Assembly (NCBI GenBank): GCA_003978135.1
Contig: QOAL01000186.1
Span: 1 to 6,142 of the forward strand
Source: Thermodesulfatator sp.
GTDB taxonomy: Bacteria; Desulfobacterota; Dissulfuribacteria; Dissulfuribacterales; QOAL01
Reading direction: 5' to 3'
DNA length: 6,142 bases
Positions 1 through 5,456 of this stretch are shown piece by piece. Below the pieces are notes generated by a model. The model saw only the letters and a program-made list of their open reading frames with translations. It searched no databases and was not told the DNA's origin. Both the position numbers and the translations under genes were made by a program. Position 1 is the first letter of the stretch. Every line of letters starts with the position of its first letter.

Positions 1-432
1 ACCGTGACTCTTAATGTGCTCAATGTCGCCCGGGACAAAAAGACTGGAATAGGGTTCGGAGTAATATTGTTTGCGGCTGCTGTTATTTCCATCATACCAG
101 CTTCGAAGTTTTTCAATTACATAGCTTCCTGTATATCCGCCTCCTGACACAGTAGACAGGTAATCTGCCAGCTTCAGTATGTTGTATTTGTTGAGGGTCT
201 CCAGGAAACCAAGGCTGAGCGTTGCAGAACGTATTCCACCACCTGAAAGGGCTATGCCCATTAGGTCAAAGGGAGGATGAACATCCTCATAATCAGGATC
301 AAAACCCTTGGCGTCTGCTTTTTCCTGCAGGGGCTGCCCCAGTAACTCCCTCTTTTTTTTGATTGCCTCTATCTCCCGTTCATACACATCTGCAAATTCT
401 TTGCTTTCAGGTCTGGAAGCCTGATTTGCCAT
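1..432 (-). CDS. Patatin-like / cPLA2-like phospholipase, N-terminal part (runs off the left edge)
   Basis: This is the first 144 codons of a longer gene; the reading frame is open to base 1. The start ATG (432-430) is preceded by AAGGGGAG at 444-437. The first ~45 residues are hydrophilic and charged (many Lys/Glu). The patatin fold then begins: GIALSGGGIRS at about residues 56-66 is the glycine-rich oxyanion loop (GGGxR), and LSTVSGGGY about 30 residues later carries the expected nucleophile serine in a TVSGG variant of GxSxG. The partner Asp of the Ser-Asp dyad would lie beyond the window. Known for the family: serine acyl hydrolases acting on phospholipids or other lipids. The TVSGGGY form resembles the cPLA2-like branch rather than plant-type patatins; that placement is inference. 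No signal peptide is seen, so the N-terminus is probably cytosolic or secreted by another route. The specific substrate cannot be told. Confidence 0.82.
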   Translation of the reverse strand, partial: MANQASRPESKEFADVYEREIEAIKKKRELLGQPLQEKADAKGFDPDYEDVHPPFDLMGIALSGGGIRSATLSLGFLETLNKYNILKLADYLSTVSGGGYTGSYVIEKLRSWYDGNNSSRKQYYSEPYSSLFVPGDIEHIKSHG

Positions 433-516
433 GACACTCCCCTTTCATAGCAGCAACAAATATTCATGCACGCTGAAGAAAAAACCGTTAAATTAAAAAT
501 TAATGCCTGTTCAACT

Positions 517-546
517 TTCATAGCACTGGAAATTCAGGAAAGTCAA
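517..546 (-). promoter_or_regulatory. Candidate sigma-70 promoter for the patatin-like gene
   Basis: On the minus strand TTGACT (546-541) is followed after 18 nt by TATGAA (522-517). This would start transcription near 510 and leave a leader of about 75 nt before the ATG at 432. It lies downstream of the hsp20 terminator, which fits an independent transcript. It is found by motif reading only, and the -10 matches consensus at four of six bases. Confidence 0.35.
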
Positions 547-593
547 CCATAAAAAAGAAATTTTTCACTTCATGGAATAAAAAATGAGGCCAC

Positions 594-621
594 AAAAAAA
601 GCAGCCGGTAATGTCGGCTGC
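594..621 (-). terminator. Intrinsic terminator of the hsp20 gene
   Basis: Perfect 7-bp GC-rich stem (GCAGCCG 601-607 with CGGCTGC 615-621) and a 7-nt loop. On the minus strand it is followed at once by seven T (complement of A594-A600). It sits 37 nt beyond the hsp20 stop codon, the expected place. The plus-strand side has only four T, so it should work mainly in the minus direction and isolate hsp20 from the patatin-like gene. Confidence 0.85.
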
Positions 622-658
622 CTTTTCGAATCCGGGTGAATGAAACCCTTGATCTCTT

Positions 659-1099
659 TCATGTCTTTACTTCGATCTGTTTTGCCTTGCTTTCCTCTTT
701 CTTTGGGAGCTTGACCTTAAGGATGCCCTTTTCGTACTTTGCCTCGATCTTGTCGCTGTCCACAGGGACAGGAATCCTCACAGCCCTCTGGAAGGATCCT
801 CTTCTCATTTCAACCCTGTGAAAGTTTTCGTCTTTTTCTTCCTTTTCTTCCTTCTTCTCGCCCTTTATAACCAGCATGTCGCCGGACAACGACACATCGA
901 TGTCCTTGGCTTCCATGCCTGGGACTTCTGCCTTTACTATAATGGCATCCTTGGTCTCTGAAACATCGACTGCAGGAATCCAGCCCTCAGCCCTGGGCAG
1001 AAGTTCCTTGTCACCAAAAAAATCCTCCCAAAGCTTGTCCATTTCCTTTCTTAAGGTCGAAAGCTCATTCATTGGTTTCCATGGGGTAAGTTCAAACAT
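659..1099 (-). CDS. hsp20: Small heat shock protein, Hsp20 / alpha-crystallin family
   Basis: A 146-residue ATP-independent holdase chaperone that would bind unfolding cytosolic proteins and form oligomers. The N-terminal arm (1-39) has MFELTPWKPM and an amphipathic helix ending WEDFFG, typical of this group. The alpha-crystallin domain spans about 40-134: GWIPAVDVSET at the start, AEVPGM at 58-62, and the hallmark A-x4-GIL (A120, G125-I126-L127) near the end. A Lys/Glu-rich loop lies at 81-92. The C-terminal tail has the IxV anchoring motif (I142-E-V144) used for oligomer assembly. An in-frame ATG at 1162 would add 21 residues, but those codons cover the promoter-like region and the ribosome site; the ATG at 1099 has AAGGAGG nine bases upstream and gives the family's usual length. 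It is divergent from fetA and has its own terminator, so it is probably monocistronic. I see no CIRCE element and no clear sigma-32 promoter. Confidence 0.96.
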   Translation of the reverse strand: MFELTPWKPMNELSTLRKEMDKLWEDFFGDKELLPRAEGWIPAVDVSETKDAIIVKAEVPGMEAKDIDVSLSGDMLVIKGEKKEEKEEKDENFHRVEMRRGSFQRAVRIPVPVDSDKIEAKYEKGILKVKLPKKEESKAKQIEVKT

Positions 1100-1108
1100 T
1101 TTTTTATA

Positions 1109-1115
1109 CCTCCTT
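1109..1115 (-). promoter_or_regulatory. Strong ribosome binding site that fixes the hsp20 start
   Basis: AAGGAGG on the minus strand, nine bases before the ATG at 1099. It would fall inside the coding region if the longer 1162 start were used, so it argues for the 146-residue form. Confidence 0.85.
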
Positions 1116-1142
1116 GCCTTCTTATTTGTTAAAAAAGATAAA
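1114..1142 (+). promoter_or_regulatory. Weak candidate promoter for fetAB
   Basis: TTGCCT (1114-1119), a 17-nt spacer, then GATAAA (1137-1142); each hexamer matches consensus at four of six positions. It would face and overlap the hsp20 promoter in the 74-bp divergent gap. The true fetAB promoter could instead lie within the hsp20 coding region. Confidence 0.2.
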
Positions 1143-1162
1143 CATCTGAAAAAAGGAGTCAA
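1135..1162 (-). promoter_or_regulatory. Candidate sigma-70 promoter for hsp20
   Basis: On the minus strand TTGACT (1162-1157), a 16-nt spacer, then TATCTT (1140-1135), giving a predicted start near 1128 and a leader of about 30 nt. No CCCAT-type sigma-32 -10 element is apparent. Read by eye only. Confidence 0.4.
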
Positions 1163-1173
1163 CCAGCAGAATA

Positions 1174-1839
1174 ATGGAGGATTTCGAGTGTGGCCCCATA
1201 AGCTGTCTCACTGAATCAGGCCAATATATATTGAAGGATGTAGTCCTGAAATTTCAGGCTCCCAGGCTGGTGGTAATAAATGGCCCTTCAGGCTGCGGAA
1301 AAAGCACACTTCTACGTGCTGTTGCAGGCCTGAACAGGGCCAAAACTGCCAAAAGAAGGCTTGACTCCAGACTCTATTCAGAAAAAGAGCTGCCGGAATG
1401 GAGAGCCCATGTCACCCTTCTCCTGCAGGATGCACCTTGTTTAGACGGTTCCCTTCTGGACAACATCTCTTTTGCCTTTGGCTTCAAAAACGGATCTGAC
1501 AGAACATTCTCCCAGGACAGGGCACTCCAGATCATAAACAAGGTCAGACTTGACCATATACCTCTTGACGCCCATGTTAACAGGCTCTCAGGTGGAGAAA
1601 GACACCGGCTGGGCATTGTTAGAGGTCTTGTCTGGGCACCTCCAGTTCTCATGGCAGATGAGCCGCTTTCCGGGCTGGAACCGGAATTGGCGGATAGTTG
1701 CTTTGATATCCTCAAGGAGTATTCAAGACAGCAAGAGGCCATTGTGATATGCGTACTCCATGAGGAACGATTTGCCCTTAGGGCTGACGAATGGCTGAGA
1801 CTTGAGCATGGCACATTACATCGAGTTAACACCATTTGA
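1174..1839 (+). CDS. fetA: ABC transporter ATP-binding protein, FetA (YbbL)-like
   Basis: A 221-residue nucleotide-binding subunit that would power the adjacent FetB permease at the inner membrane. All ABC motifs are in order: Walker A GPSGCGKST (37-45), Q-loop Gln85, signature LSGGE (138-142), Walker B VLMADEP (158-164) with catalytic Glu163, and switch His196. The D-loop reads SGLE rather than the usual SALD. The protein is short, as FetA/YbbL ATPases are, and its assignment rests mainly on the UPF0014-family partner immediately downstream, overlapped by 32 nt. Known for E. coli FetAB: iron export that eases oxidative stress; plant relatives (STAR1/ALS3) affect aluminium tolerance. Iron as substrate here is inference. 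The ATG at 1174 is chosen because it gives a full N-terminal strand; its nearest ribosome site, AAAAGGAG at 1151-1158, is 15 nt away, longer than normal, so initiation may be weak. Confidence 0.9.
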   Translation: MEDFECGPISCLTESGQYILKDVVLKFQAPRLVVINGPSGCGKSTLLRAVAGLNRAKTAKRRLDSRLYSEKELPEWRAHVTLLLQDAPCLDGSLLDNISFAFGFKNGSDRTFSQDRALQIINKVRLDHIPLDAHVNRLSGGERHRLGIVRGLVWAPPVLMADEPLSGLEPELADSCFDILKEYSRQQEAIVICVLHEERFALRADEWLRLEHGTLHRVNTI

Positions 1840-2599
1840 TCTATTTTTGGCCATAGGCCTGATAGTAATTGCTGCCTCCATCTCAGCGGCCCTGAAGCTT
1901 GGACTTACCAGGTCCCTTAGCCTTGCTGCCACAAGATGCATGCTCCAGCTCGGAGCCATGGGATTCATACTCAAAAAGATATTCCAGATCAACACTCCTG
2001 TCCTGGTACTGGCGTGGCTACTGGTAATGTTGATCTTTGCAGCCAGAGAGGCGGTAAGGCGATCAAAAACCAAGTATCGCGGAATAAATCTCGACGCCCT
2101 GGCCACCATGACTGTATCAAGCCTTGTTGCTGGAGGCCTTGTTACCCAAATGGTAATCAATGTACAGCCCTGGTATGATCCCCAATACCTTATCCCAATT
2201 TTTGGAATGGTGTTTGGCAACTCTTTAAACGGTATTTGCCTGTGTCTTGACAGATTGACAGAATATGTCAGAAGCAGAGGAAACGAAATAGAACTGATGC
2301 TCACCTTTGGGGCCACCAGGGCCGAGGCCATCAGGGACGGTGCGCGCCAGGCGGTCAGGACCGGGATGATTCCTATTATCAACAACATGACTGTAGCTGG
2401 CATAGTATCCCTGCCAGGCATGATGACAGGACAGATAGTTGCAGGAGCAAGCCCCATACAGGCTGTTGCATATCAGATTGTCATAATGTTCATGATAGCA
2501 GCGGCAAACGCCCTGGGCTCCATGTCCATTGCAGCACTGGCGGGCAGAAGGCTGGTAACGGACTTTGGGCTCAAACTTCCCCCAATGGAAAAGACATGA
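1808..2599 (+). CDS. fetB: ABC transporter permease, FetB (YbbM) / UPF0014 family
   Basis: A 263-residue inner-membrane protein, the permease half of a FetAB-type exporter. Hydrophobic stretches suggest seven helices at about 10-30, 37-57, 63-79, 97-118, 128-146, 190-212 and 218-245. Family hallmarks are clear: KLGLTRSL near residue 30, then GATRAEAIRDG (168-178), followed by SLPGMMTGQI (201-210) and QAVAYQIVIM (218-227); the stretch from 168 on probably holds the contact with the ATPase. ATG at 1808 is preferred; a TTG two codons earlier (1802) is possible. No good Shine-Dalgarno is visible, but the start lies 32 nt inside the 3' end of fetA, which suggests translational coupling. Transport of iron or another metal is inferred from E. 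coli FetB. No terminator is found before the convergent nitroreductase 19 nt away. Confidence 0.95.
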   Translation: MAHYIELTPFDLFLAIGLIVIAASISAALKLGLTRSLSLAATRCMLQLGAMGFILKKIFQINTPVLVLAWLLVMLIFAAREAVRRSKTKYRGINLDALATMTVSSLVAGGLVTQMVINVQPWYDPQYLIPIFGMVFGNSLNGICLCLDRLTEYVRSRGNEIELMLTFGATRAEAIRDGARQAVRTGMIPIINNMTVAGIVSLPGMMTGQIVAGASPIQAVAYQIVIMFMIAAANALGSMSIAALAGRRLVTDFGLKLPPMEKT

Positions 2600-2618
2600 G
2601 CTCCAACAGCCTGGCAGA

Positions 2619-3284
2619 CTATTCATGCCAAGTAACAAATTCTTCCAGTAACACCCTTTGCGTCCGGAACCTATTCACACCTGCCCCTTCATCTTCATAG
2701 CCCAGGGACATGCCACAGGCCAGGCTGAAATCCTCAGGTACATTCAGCAGGCTCCGCACAATGTCAGGATATTCTGCCAGGGAGGCCTGTATACAGGTTG
2801 AGAGCCCTTGTTCAGTTGCCAGAAGGGCAACAGACTGGATGAAAATTCCCATATCCATCAAAAACCCTGTGCCCAGCGCCCGGGGCAGAAAGAAAAAAAG
2901 ACCCACAGGAGCGCCGAAAAACCTGTAATTTTCAAGCCACACCTTCAGTCTCTCCCTGTTGTCTCCCCTTTTTATACCCAGGGCAGTATAAAGAGCTATC
3001 CCGCATTGAAAACGTCTTTCCCTGTAAGGGCTCACCCATGACTCCGGATAGTAATCAAAATCCGGTTCCGGTTTCATTCCCTTTTCCCTGGCAGAGAGTA
3101 TGTTTCTGCTGATCCTTTTAAGGGCATCGCCGGTTACCACCTCAACCCTCCAGGGCTGGCAGTTGCCGCCGGAAGGCGCCCATCTGGCAGCATCAAGCAC
3201 GTTTTCAATGAGGTGCCTCGGTACAGGTTCTTCCATGAATTTCCTCACAGATTTTCTCTTTCTCACTGCCAAATTTACATCCAT
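2619..3284 (-). CDS. Nitroreductase family protein (FMN-dependent oxidoreductase)
   Basis: A 221-residue cytosolic flavoprotein; family members use FMN and NAD(P)H to reduce nitro compounds, quinones or other substrates and usually act as dimers. The N-terminal FMN-phosphate motif RxSxRxF is present (R10, S12, R14, F16). The second motif, ARWAPSGGNCQPW (33-45), is the classic APSxxNxQPW segment. The middle region (about 70-130) is the variable lid. DMGIFIQSVALLATEQGLSTC (144-164) is the conserved core helix and turn, and GMSLGY (191-196) is the usual C-terminal strand. The ATG at 3284 is chosen over an in-frame ATG at 3314 because AAGGAG lies nine bases upstream of it, and the motif spacing then matches the family. 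It stands alone, convergent with fetB and divergent from the SYLF gene. The natural substrate cannot be told from sequence. Confidence 0.94.
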   Translation of the reverse strand: MDVNLAVRKRKSVRKFMEEPVPRHLIENVLDAARWAPSGGNCQPWRVEVVTGDALKRISRNILSAREKGMKPEPDFDYYPESWVSPYRERRFQCGIALYTALGIKRGDNRERLKVWLENYRFFGAPVGLFFFLPRALGTGFLMDMGIFIQSVALLATEQGLSTCIQASLAEYPDIVRSLLNVPEDFSLACGMSLGYEDEGAGVNRFRTQRVLLEEFVTWHE

Positions 3285-3293
3285 TCCTCTATA

Positions 3294-3299
3294 CTCCTT
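3294..3299 (-). promoter_or_regulatory. Ribosome binding site that fixes the nitroreductase start
   Basis: AAGGAG on the minus strand, nine bases before ATG 3284. The alternative start at 3314 lies upstream of this site and has no Shine-Dalgarno of its own. Confidence 0.75.
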
Positions 3300-3340
3300 C
3301 ACTTGTAGAATCAAAGGGCCAATGCATCCGGTGCTGATTT

Positions 3341-3380
3341 AACGCCTGGCACAAAACAATTGTTTTTCCCAGGCGTTTTT
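3341..3380 (+). terminator. Intrinsic terminator / large hairpin in the divergent gap
   Basis: A 9-bp outer stem, AACGCCTGG (3341-3349) with CCAGGCGTT (3369-3377), encloses an inner perfect palindrome AAAACAATTGTTTT (3353-3366), so the whole 37-nt element folds almost completely. On the plus strand the right arm runs into five T (3376-3380), a standard terminator tail; the minus strand has only TTAAAT after it. No plus-strand gene ends just upstream, since the nitroreductase there is on the minus strand. It may terminate read-through from fetAB, or act as a leader attenuator or operator. Confidence 0.65.
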
Positions 3381-3388
3381 AATATATT
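3360..3388 (+). promoter_or_regulatory. Candidate sigma-70 promoter for the SYLF gene
   Basis: TTGTTT (3360-3365), a 17-nt spacer, then TATATT (3383-3388), giving a start near 3395 and a leader of about 70 nt. The -35 lies inside the hairpin at 3341-3377, so protein binding or cruciform formation there could affect it. Motif reading only. Confidence 0.3.
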
Positions 3389-3466
3389 TAAGCAAATCTT
3401 CAGGCCGGATTAAACCAGACTAACCTTTGTCGCTCAGTTTATAAAACCATATTTTGGAGGCTTTAA

Positions 3467-4210
3467 ATGAAAAACATATATCTGTTTTTTGCGTGTTTTT
3501 TTCTCGTCTGTTCCCTTCTCCCTGGAGCCTACCGCACTGCCCATGCAGCTGATTATTCGAAACAGGCTGCCCTGGTAGACCAGGCCACAATCACCTTCAA
3601 GAGATTTTTATCCGATCCAAACATGAAGTGGTTCAGGGAAAATCTGTGCAGTGCAAAGGCACTTCTTATAATCCCCCAGCTCCTTAAAGGCGCCTTTATT
3701 TTTGGGGCAGAAGGCGGAACCGGAGTGCTGGTTGCAAAGGATGAACATACCGGGCAGTGGAGCCAGCCTGCCTTCTATACCTTGGCATCAGCTTCCTTCG
3801 GTCTCCAGGCAGGGGCTGAATCTTCATCCATTATACTCATGATCATGACAGACAAGGGTATGGATGCCCTGCTTTCAACCTCTGTAAAACTCGGCGGGGA
3901 TATCAGCGTTGCAGCAGGACCTTACGGCGCAGGCGCCAAGGCAGCCACGGTGGATGTGCTAGCTTTTGCCAAGGCCAAGGGGGTCTTTGGCGGCATTAGC
4001 GTTGAGGGATCAATAATAACGCCAAGGGATTCCTATAACATTGCCTACTACCAGAGCAATGTTAGGGCTGTGGATATCATCATAAGAAGAAACGTGGCAA
4101 ACCCCCATTCCCAGGCCCTTATAAAGGCGGTCTCTGAACCATGCAGACATAAAGCCCCTGCTGAAAAGGAAGAAAAAGAATCAAAGGAAGGGACAACAGG
4201 ACAGGAGTAA
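3467..4210 (+). CDS. Exported SYLF (Ysc84 / DUF500) domain lipid-binding protein
   Basis: A 247-residue precursor. The first 27 residues form a Sec signal peptide: basic start MKN, a hydrophobic core to about residue 19, and an AHA|AD cleavage site, so the mature protein is periplasmic or envelope-associated. No lipobox is convincing. The SYLF domain fills about 30-210, with the family's glycine-rich blocks: GAFIFGAEGGTG (75-86), FGLQAG (111-116), LGGDISVAAGPYG (142-154) and GVFGGISVEGS (172-182). The C-terminal ~20 residues are a hydrophilic Lys/Glu tail after a lone Cys226. In eukaryotes the SYLF domain binds phosphoinositides; bacterial secreted versions are poorly characterised, so a lipid or outer-membrane role is inference. 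The start has GGAGG (3456-3460) six bases upstream. The gene appears to be a single-gene unit, convergent with the small membrane-protein gene. Confidence 0.93.
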   Translation: MKNIYLFFACFFLVCSLLPGAYRTAHAADYSKQAALVDQATITFKRFLSDPNMKWFRENLCSAKALLIIPQLLKGAFIFGAEGGTGVLVAKDEHTGQWSQPAFYTLASASFGLQAGAESSSIILMIMTDKGMDALLSTSVKLGGDISVAAGPYGAGAKAATVDVLAFAKAKGVFGGISVEGSIITPRDSYNIAYYQSNVRAVDIIIRRNVANPHSQALIKAVSEPCRHKAPAEKEEKESKEGTTGQE

Positions 4211-4215
4211 CACTC

Positions 4216-4253
4216 ACAGGGAACTCAGGCTGCAGTCTCCTTGAGTTCCCTGT
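4216..4253. repeat. Perfect 12-bp inverted repeat at a convergent gene junction
   Basis: ACAGGGAACTCA (4216-4227) pairs fully with TGAGTTCCCTGT (4242-4253) across a 14-nt loop. It begins 5 nt after the SYLF stop and covers the last codons of the convergent membrane-protein gene. Neither side has a T-tract, so it is not a standard intrinsic terminator; it may protect both mRNA 3' ends or mark a bidirectional stop. Confidence 0.7.
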
Positions 4254-4710
4254 CATGCTTTAGAAACATCTGCCAGTACATAAAACCCGAAAGCAGTATC
4301 ATAAGGGGCACCAGAACGATCTCGGGAAAGGCCCTGTTTTCAGCATTAATCAGGGACAGCGTAGAAAGTATGAGGCAAAACTGGTAACCAAGGCGCCTGA
4401 ACCTCATGATTTCCCTCAATAGATAGAGATTTACAGTAGGTACAACAAGGGCCATGAGCATCACCAGTCCAAACTGGCCGAATGAAAGAGCAAAATAGAG
4501 TTTTTTCAGGGTGACCACCAGGAGTATGGCAAAGAGGGAGATATTCAGAAAAAGGTATCTCTGCTTCTCCTGGGGATAAGGGGTATTTTTCAGAAAAAAA
4601 TCAAGCTCACTGTCTTCAACGCTGCCCTTTAGACGCCTTTTTATCTCCTTCTTGGACAGGCCTTTTTCAAGAAGTTTTTCAATTTTTATTTCAGTATTAT
4701 CTTTTGCCAT
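4225..4710 (-). CDS. Small integral membrane protein of unknown function
   Basis: I do not recognise a named family. The 161-residue product has a soluble N-terminal part (1-50) rich in Lys/Glu, with LLEKGLSKKEIKRRL (13-27) looking like a short helix-turn-helix or helical-hairpin segment, followed by DFFLKNTPYP. Four hydrophobic stretches follow at about 52-69, 79-98, 109-122 and 130-150, with basic loops (RFRR at 103-106) that would face the cytoplasm. The tail is charged. It is the last gene of a same-strand cluster, 29 nt after the glutamine amidotransferase, so it is probably co-transcribed. Its ribosome site is weak: no clear GGAG precedes the ATG at 4710. The last codons lie in the 4216-4253 inverted repeat. 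Membrane location is well supported; any role with its neighbours is guesswork. Confidence 0.8.
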   Translation of the reverse strand: MAKDNTEIKIEKLLEKGLSKKEIKRRLKGSVEDSELDFFLKNTPYPQEKQRYLFLNISLFAILLVVTLKKLYFALSFGQFGLVMLMALVVPTVNLYLLREIMRFRRLGYQFCLILSTLSLINAENRAFPEIVLVPLMILLSGFMYWQMFLKHDRELKETAA

Positions 4711-4739
4711 GTGGCTCGTCTAACCTGTGCAGCTAAAGG

Positions 4740-5456
4740 TTATATTCTCCCCTTTTCCTTCTGGAAATCAACAAATGAATCCAGGAACGTGTAAAGGACA
4801 GAGTGCATCTGATCAAAATCACGATTCTCGTCCAGGATCACATCAGGCTTCTGGATATAGTGATCTTCCTCCCTGAGTTCATCCCCGCAATTTTTCACCA
4901 GTGCCTCAATGCTGTCCCTGGTGGATTCAATGTGAAACTGGAGTCCCACCACCCTGTCATCATAGACAAACGCCTGGTTTGGACATGCCTCTGAACTGGC
5001 AATGTGATAGCCCTTTTCTGGTATTTGGAAGGTATCTCCATGCCAGTGGAATGCATCGAAAACGCCTGGAAGGGCCTTGAAAATAGGAGAATTCCAGCCT
5101 ATTGGAGTCAGGGCCACCTGAAAAAAACCTATCTCCTTGAAACGGTTCTTCATAACCCGGGCACCAAGACTATGTGCAAGAAGCTGGGCACCGAGACATA
5201 TGCCTATCACCGGTTTTCCGCCATTTATTGCCTGGCTGATGAATTCCTTTTCTGGAGCAAGCCAGCTATATTCCTGTTCGTCATGAACCCCCATGGGCCC
5301 GCCCATGACAACCAGCAGATCATATTGGTCTGTGTCAGGAAATGATACCTGTTCGTAGAGCCTGGTATAGGATTGCCCATACCCCCTTTCGTCAGCCCAC
5401 TTATTAATGGCCGCAGGAGTTTCAAATGGCACATGAAGGAGATAGTGAATCTTCAT
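4740..5456 (-). CDS. Class I glutamine amidotransferase (GMP synthase-like GATase domain)
   Basis: A 238-residue stand-alone GATase. Class I enzymes hydrolyse glutamine with a Cys-His-Glu triad and pass ammonia to a synthase; some members instead cleave other gamma-glutamyl compounds. The triad is complete: Cys87 in GICLGAQLL (85-93), and His175 and Glu177 in GLQFHIE (171-177). The oxyanion strand MGGPMG lies at 51-56 and FHWHGDTF at 136-143, typical of the GMP synthase-like subgroup. About 60 residues follow the triad, ending in a charged tail. The ATG at 5456 is chosen because it overlaps the stop of the upstream DAHPS-like gene as ATGA and has AAGGGG five bases before it; an in-frame ATG at 5483 would lie inside that gene. 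The coupling suggests the two proteins act together or in fixed ratio. No synthase domain is fused, so the acceptor of the ammonia is unknown. Confidence 0.92.
   Translation of the reverse strand: MKIHYLLHVPFETPAAINKWADERGYGQSYTRLYEQVSFPDTDQYDLLVVMGGPMGVHDEQEYSWLAPEKEFISQAINGGKPVIGICLGAQLLAHSLGARVMKNRFKEIGFFQVALTPIGWNSPIFKALPGVFDAFHWHGDTFQIPEKGYHIASSEACPNQAFVYDDRVVGLQFHIESTRDSIEALVKNCGDELREEDHYIQKPDVILDENRDFDQMHSVLYTFLDSFVDFQKEKGRI

Noticed and set aside
1100..1162. N-terminal extension of Hsp20 from the ATG at 1162
   Set aside because: The added residues cover the AAGGAGG ribosome site and the candidate promoter, and would exceed the family's usual start at MFEL-type sequence.
1100..1173. 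CIRCE or sigma-32 heat shock control of hsp20
   Set aside because: I looked for TTAGCACTC-type inverted repeats and a CCCAT-type -10 element and found neither.
876..1214. Plus-strand open frame of 112 codons across hsp20 and the divergent gap
   Set aside because: It is a shadow of the Hsp20 reading frame and overlaps the true fetA start; composition is low-complexity Ser-rich, typical of antisense frames.
1816..2457. Long open frame (213 codons) on the minus strand opposite fetB
   Set aside because: It lies wholly antisense to a clear FetB permease with all family motifs; its translation shows no recognisable domain and no ribosome site context.
3100..3342. Plus-strand open frame of 80 codons ending right at the 3341-3380 terminator
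   Set aside because: Tempting because it would give the terminator a gene, but it is antisense to the conserved N-terminal motifs of the nitroreductase and has no convincing ribosome site or domain.
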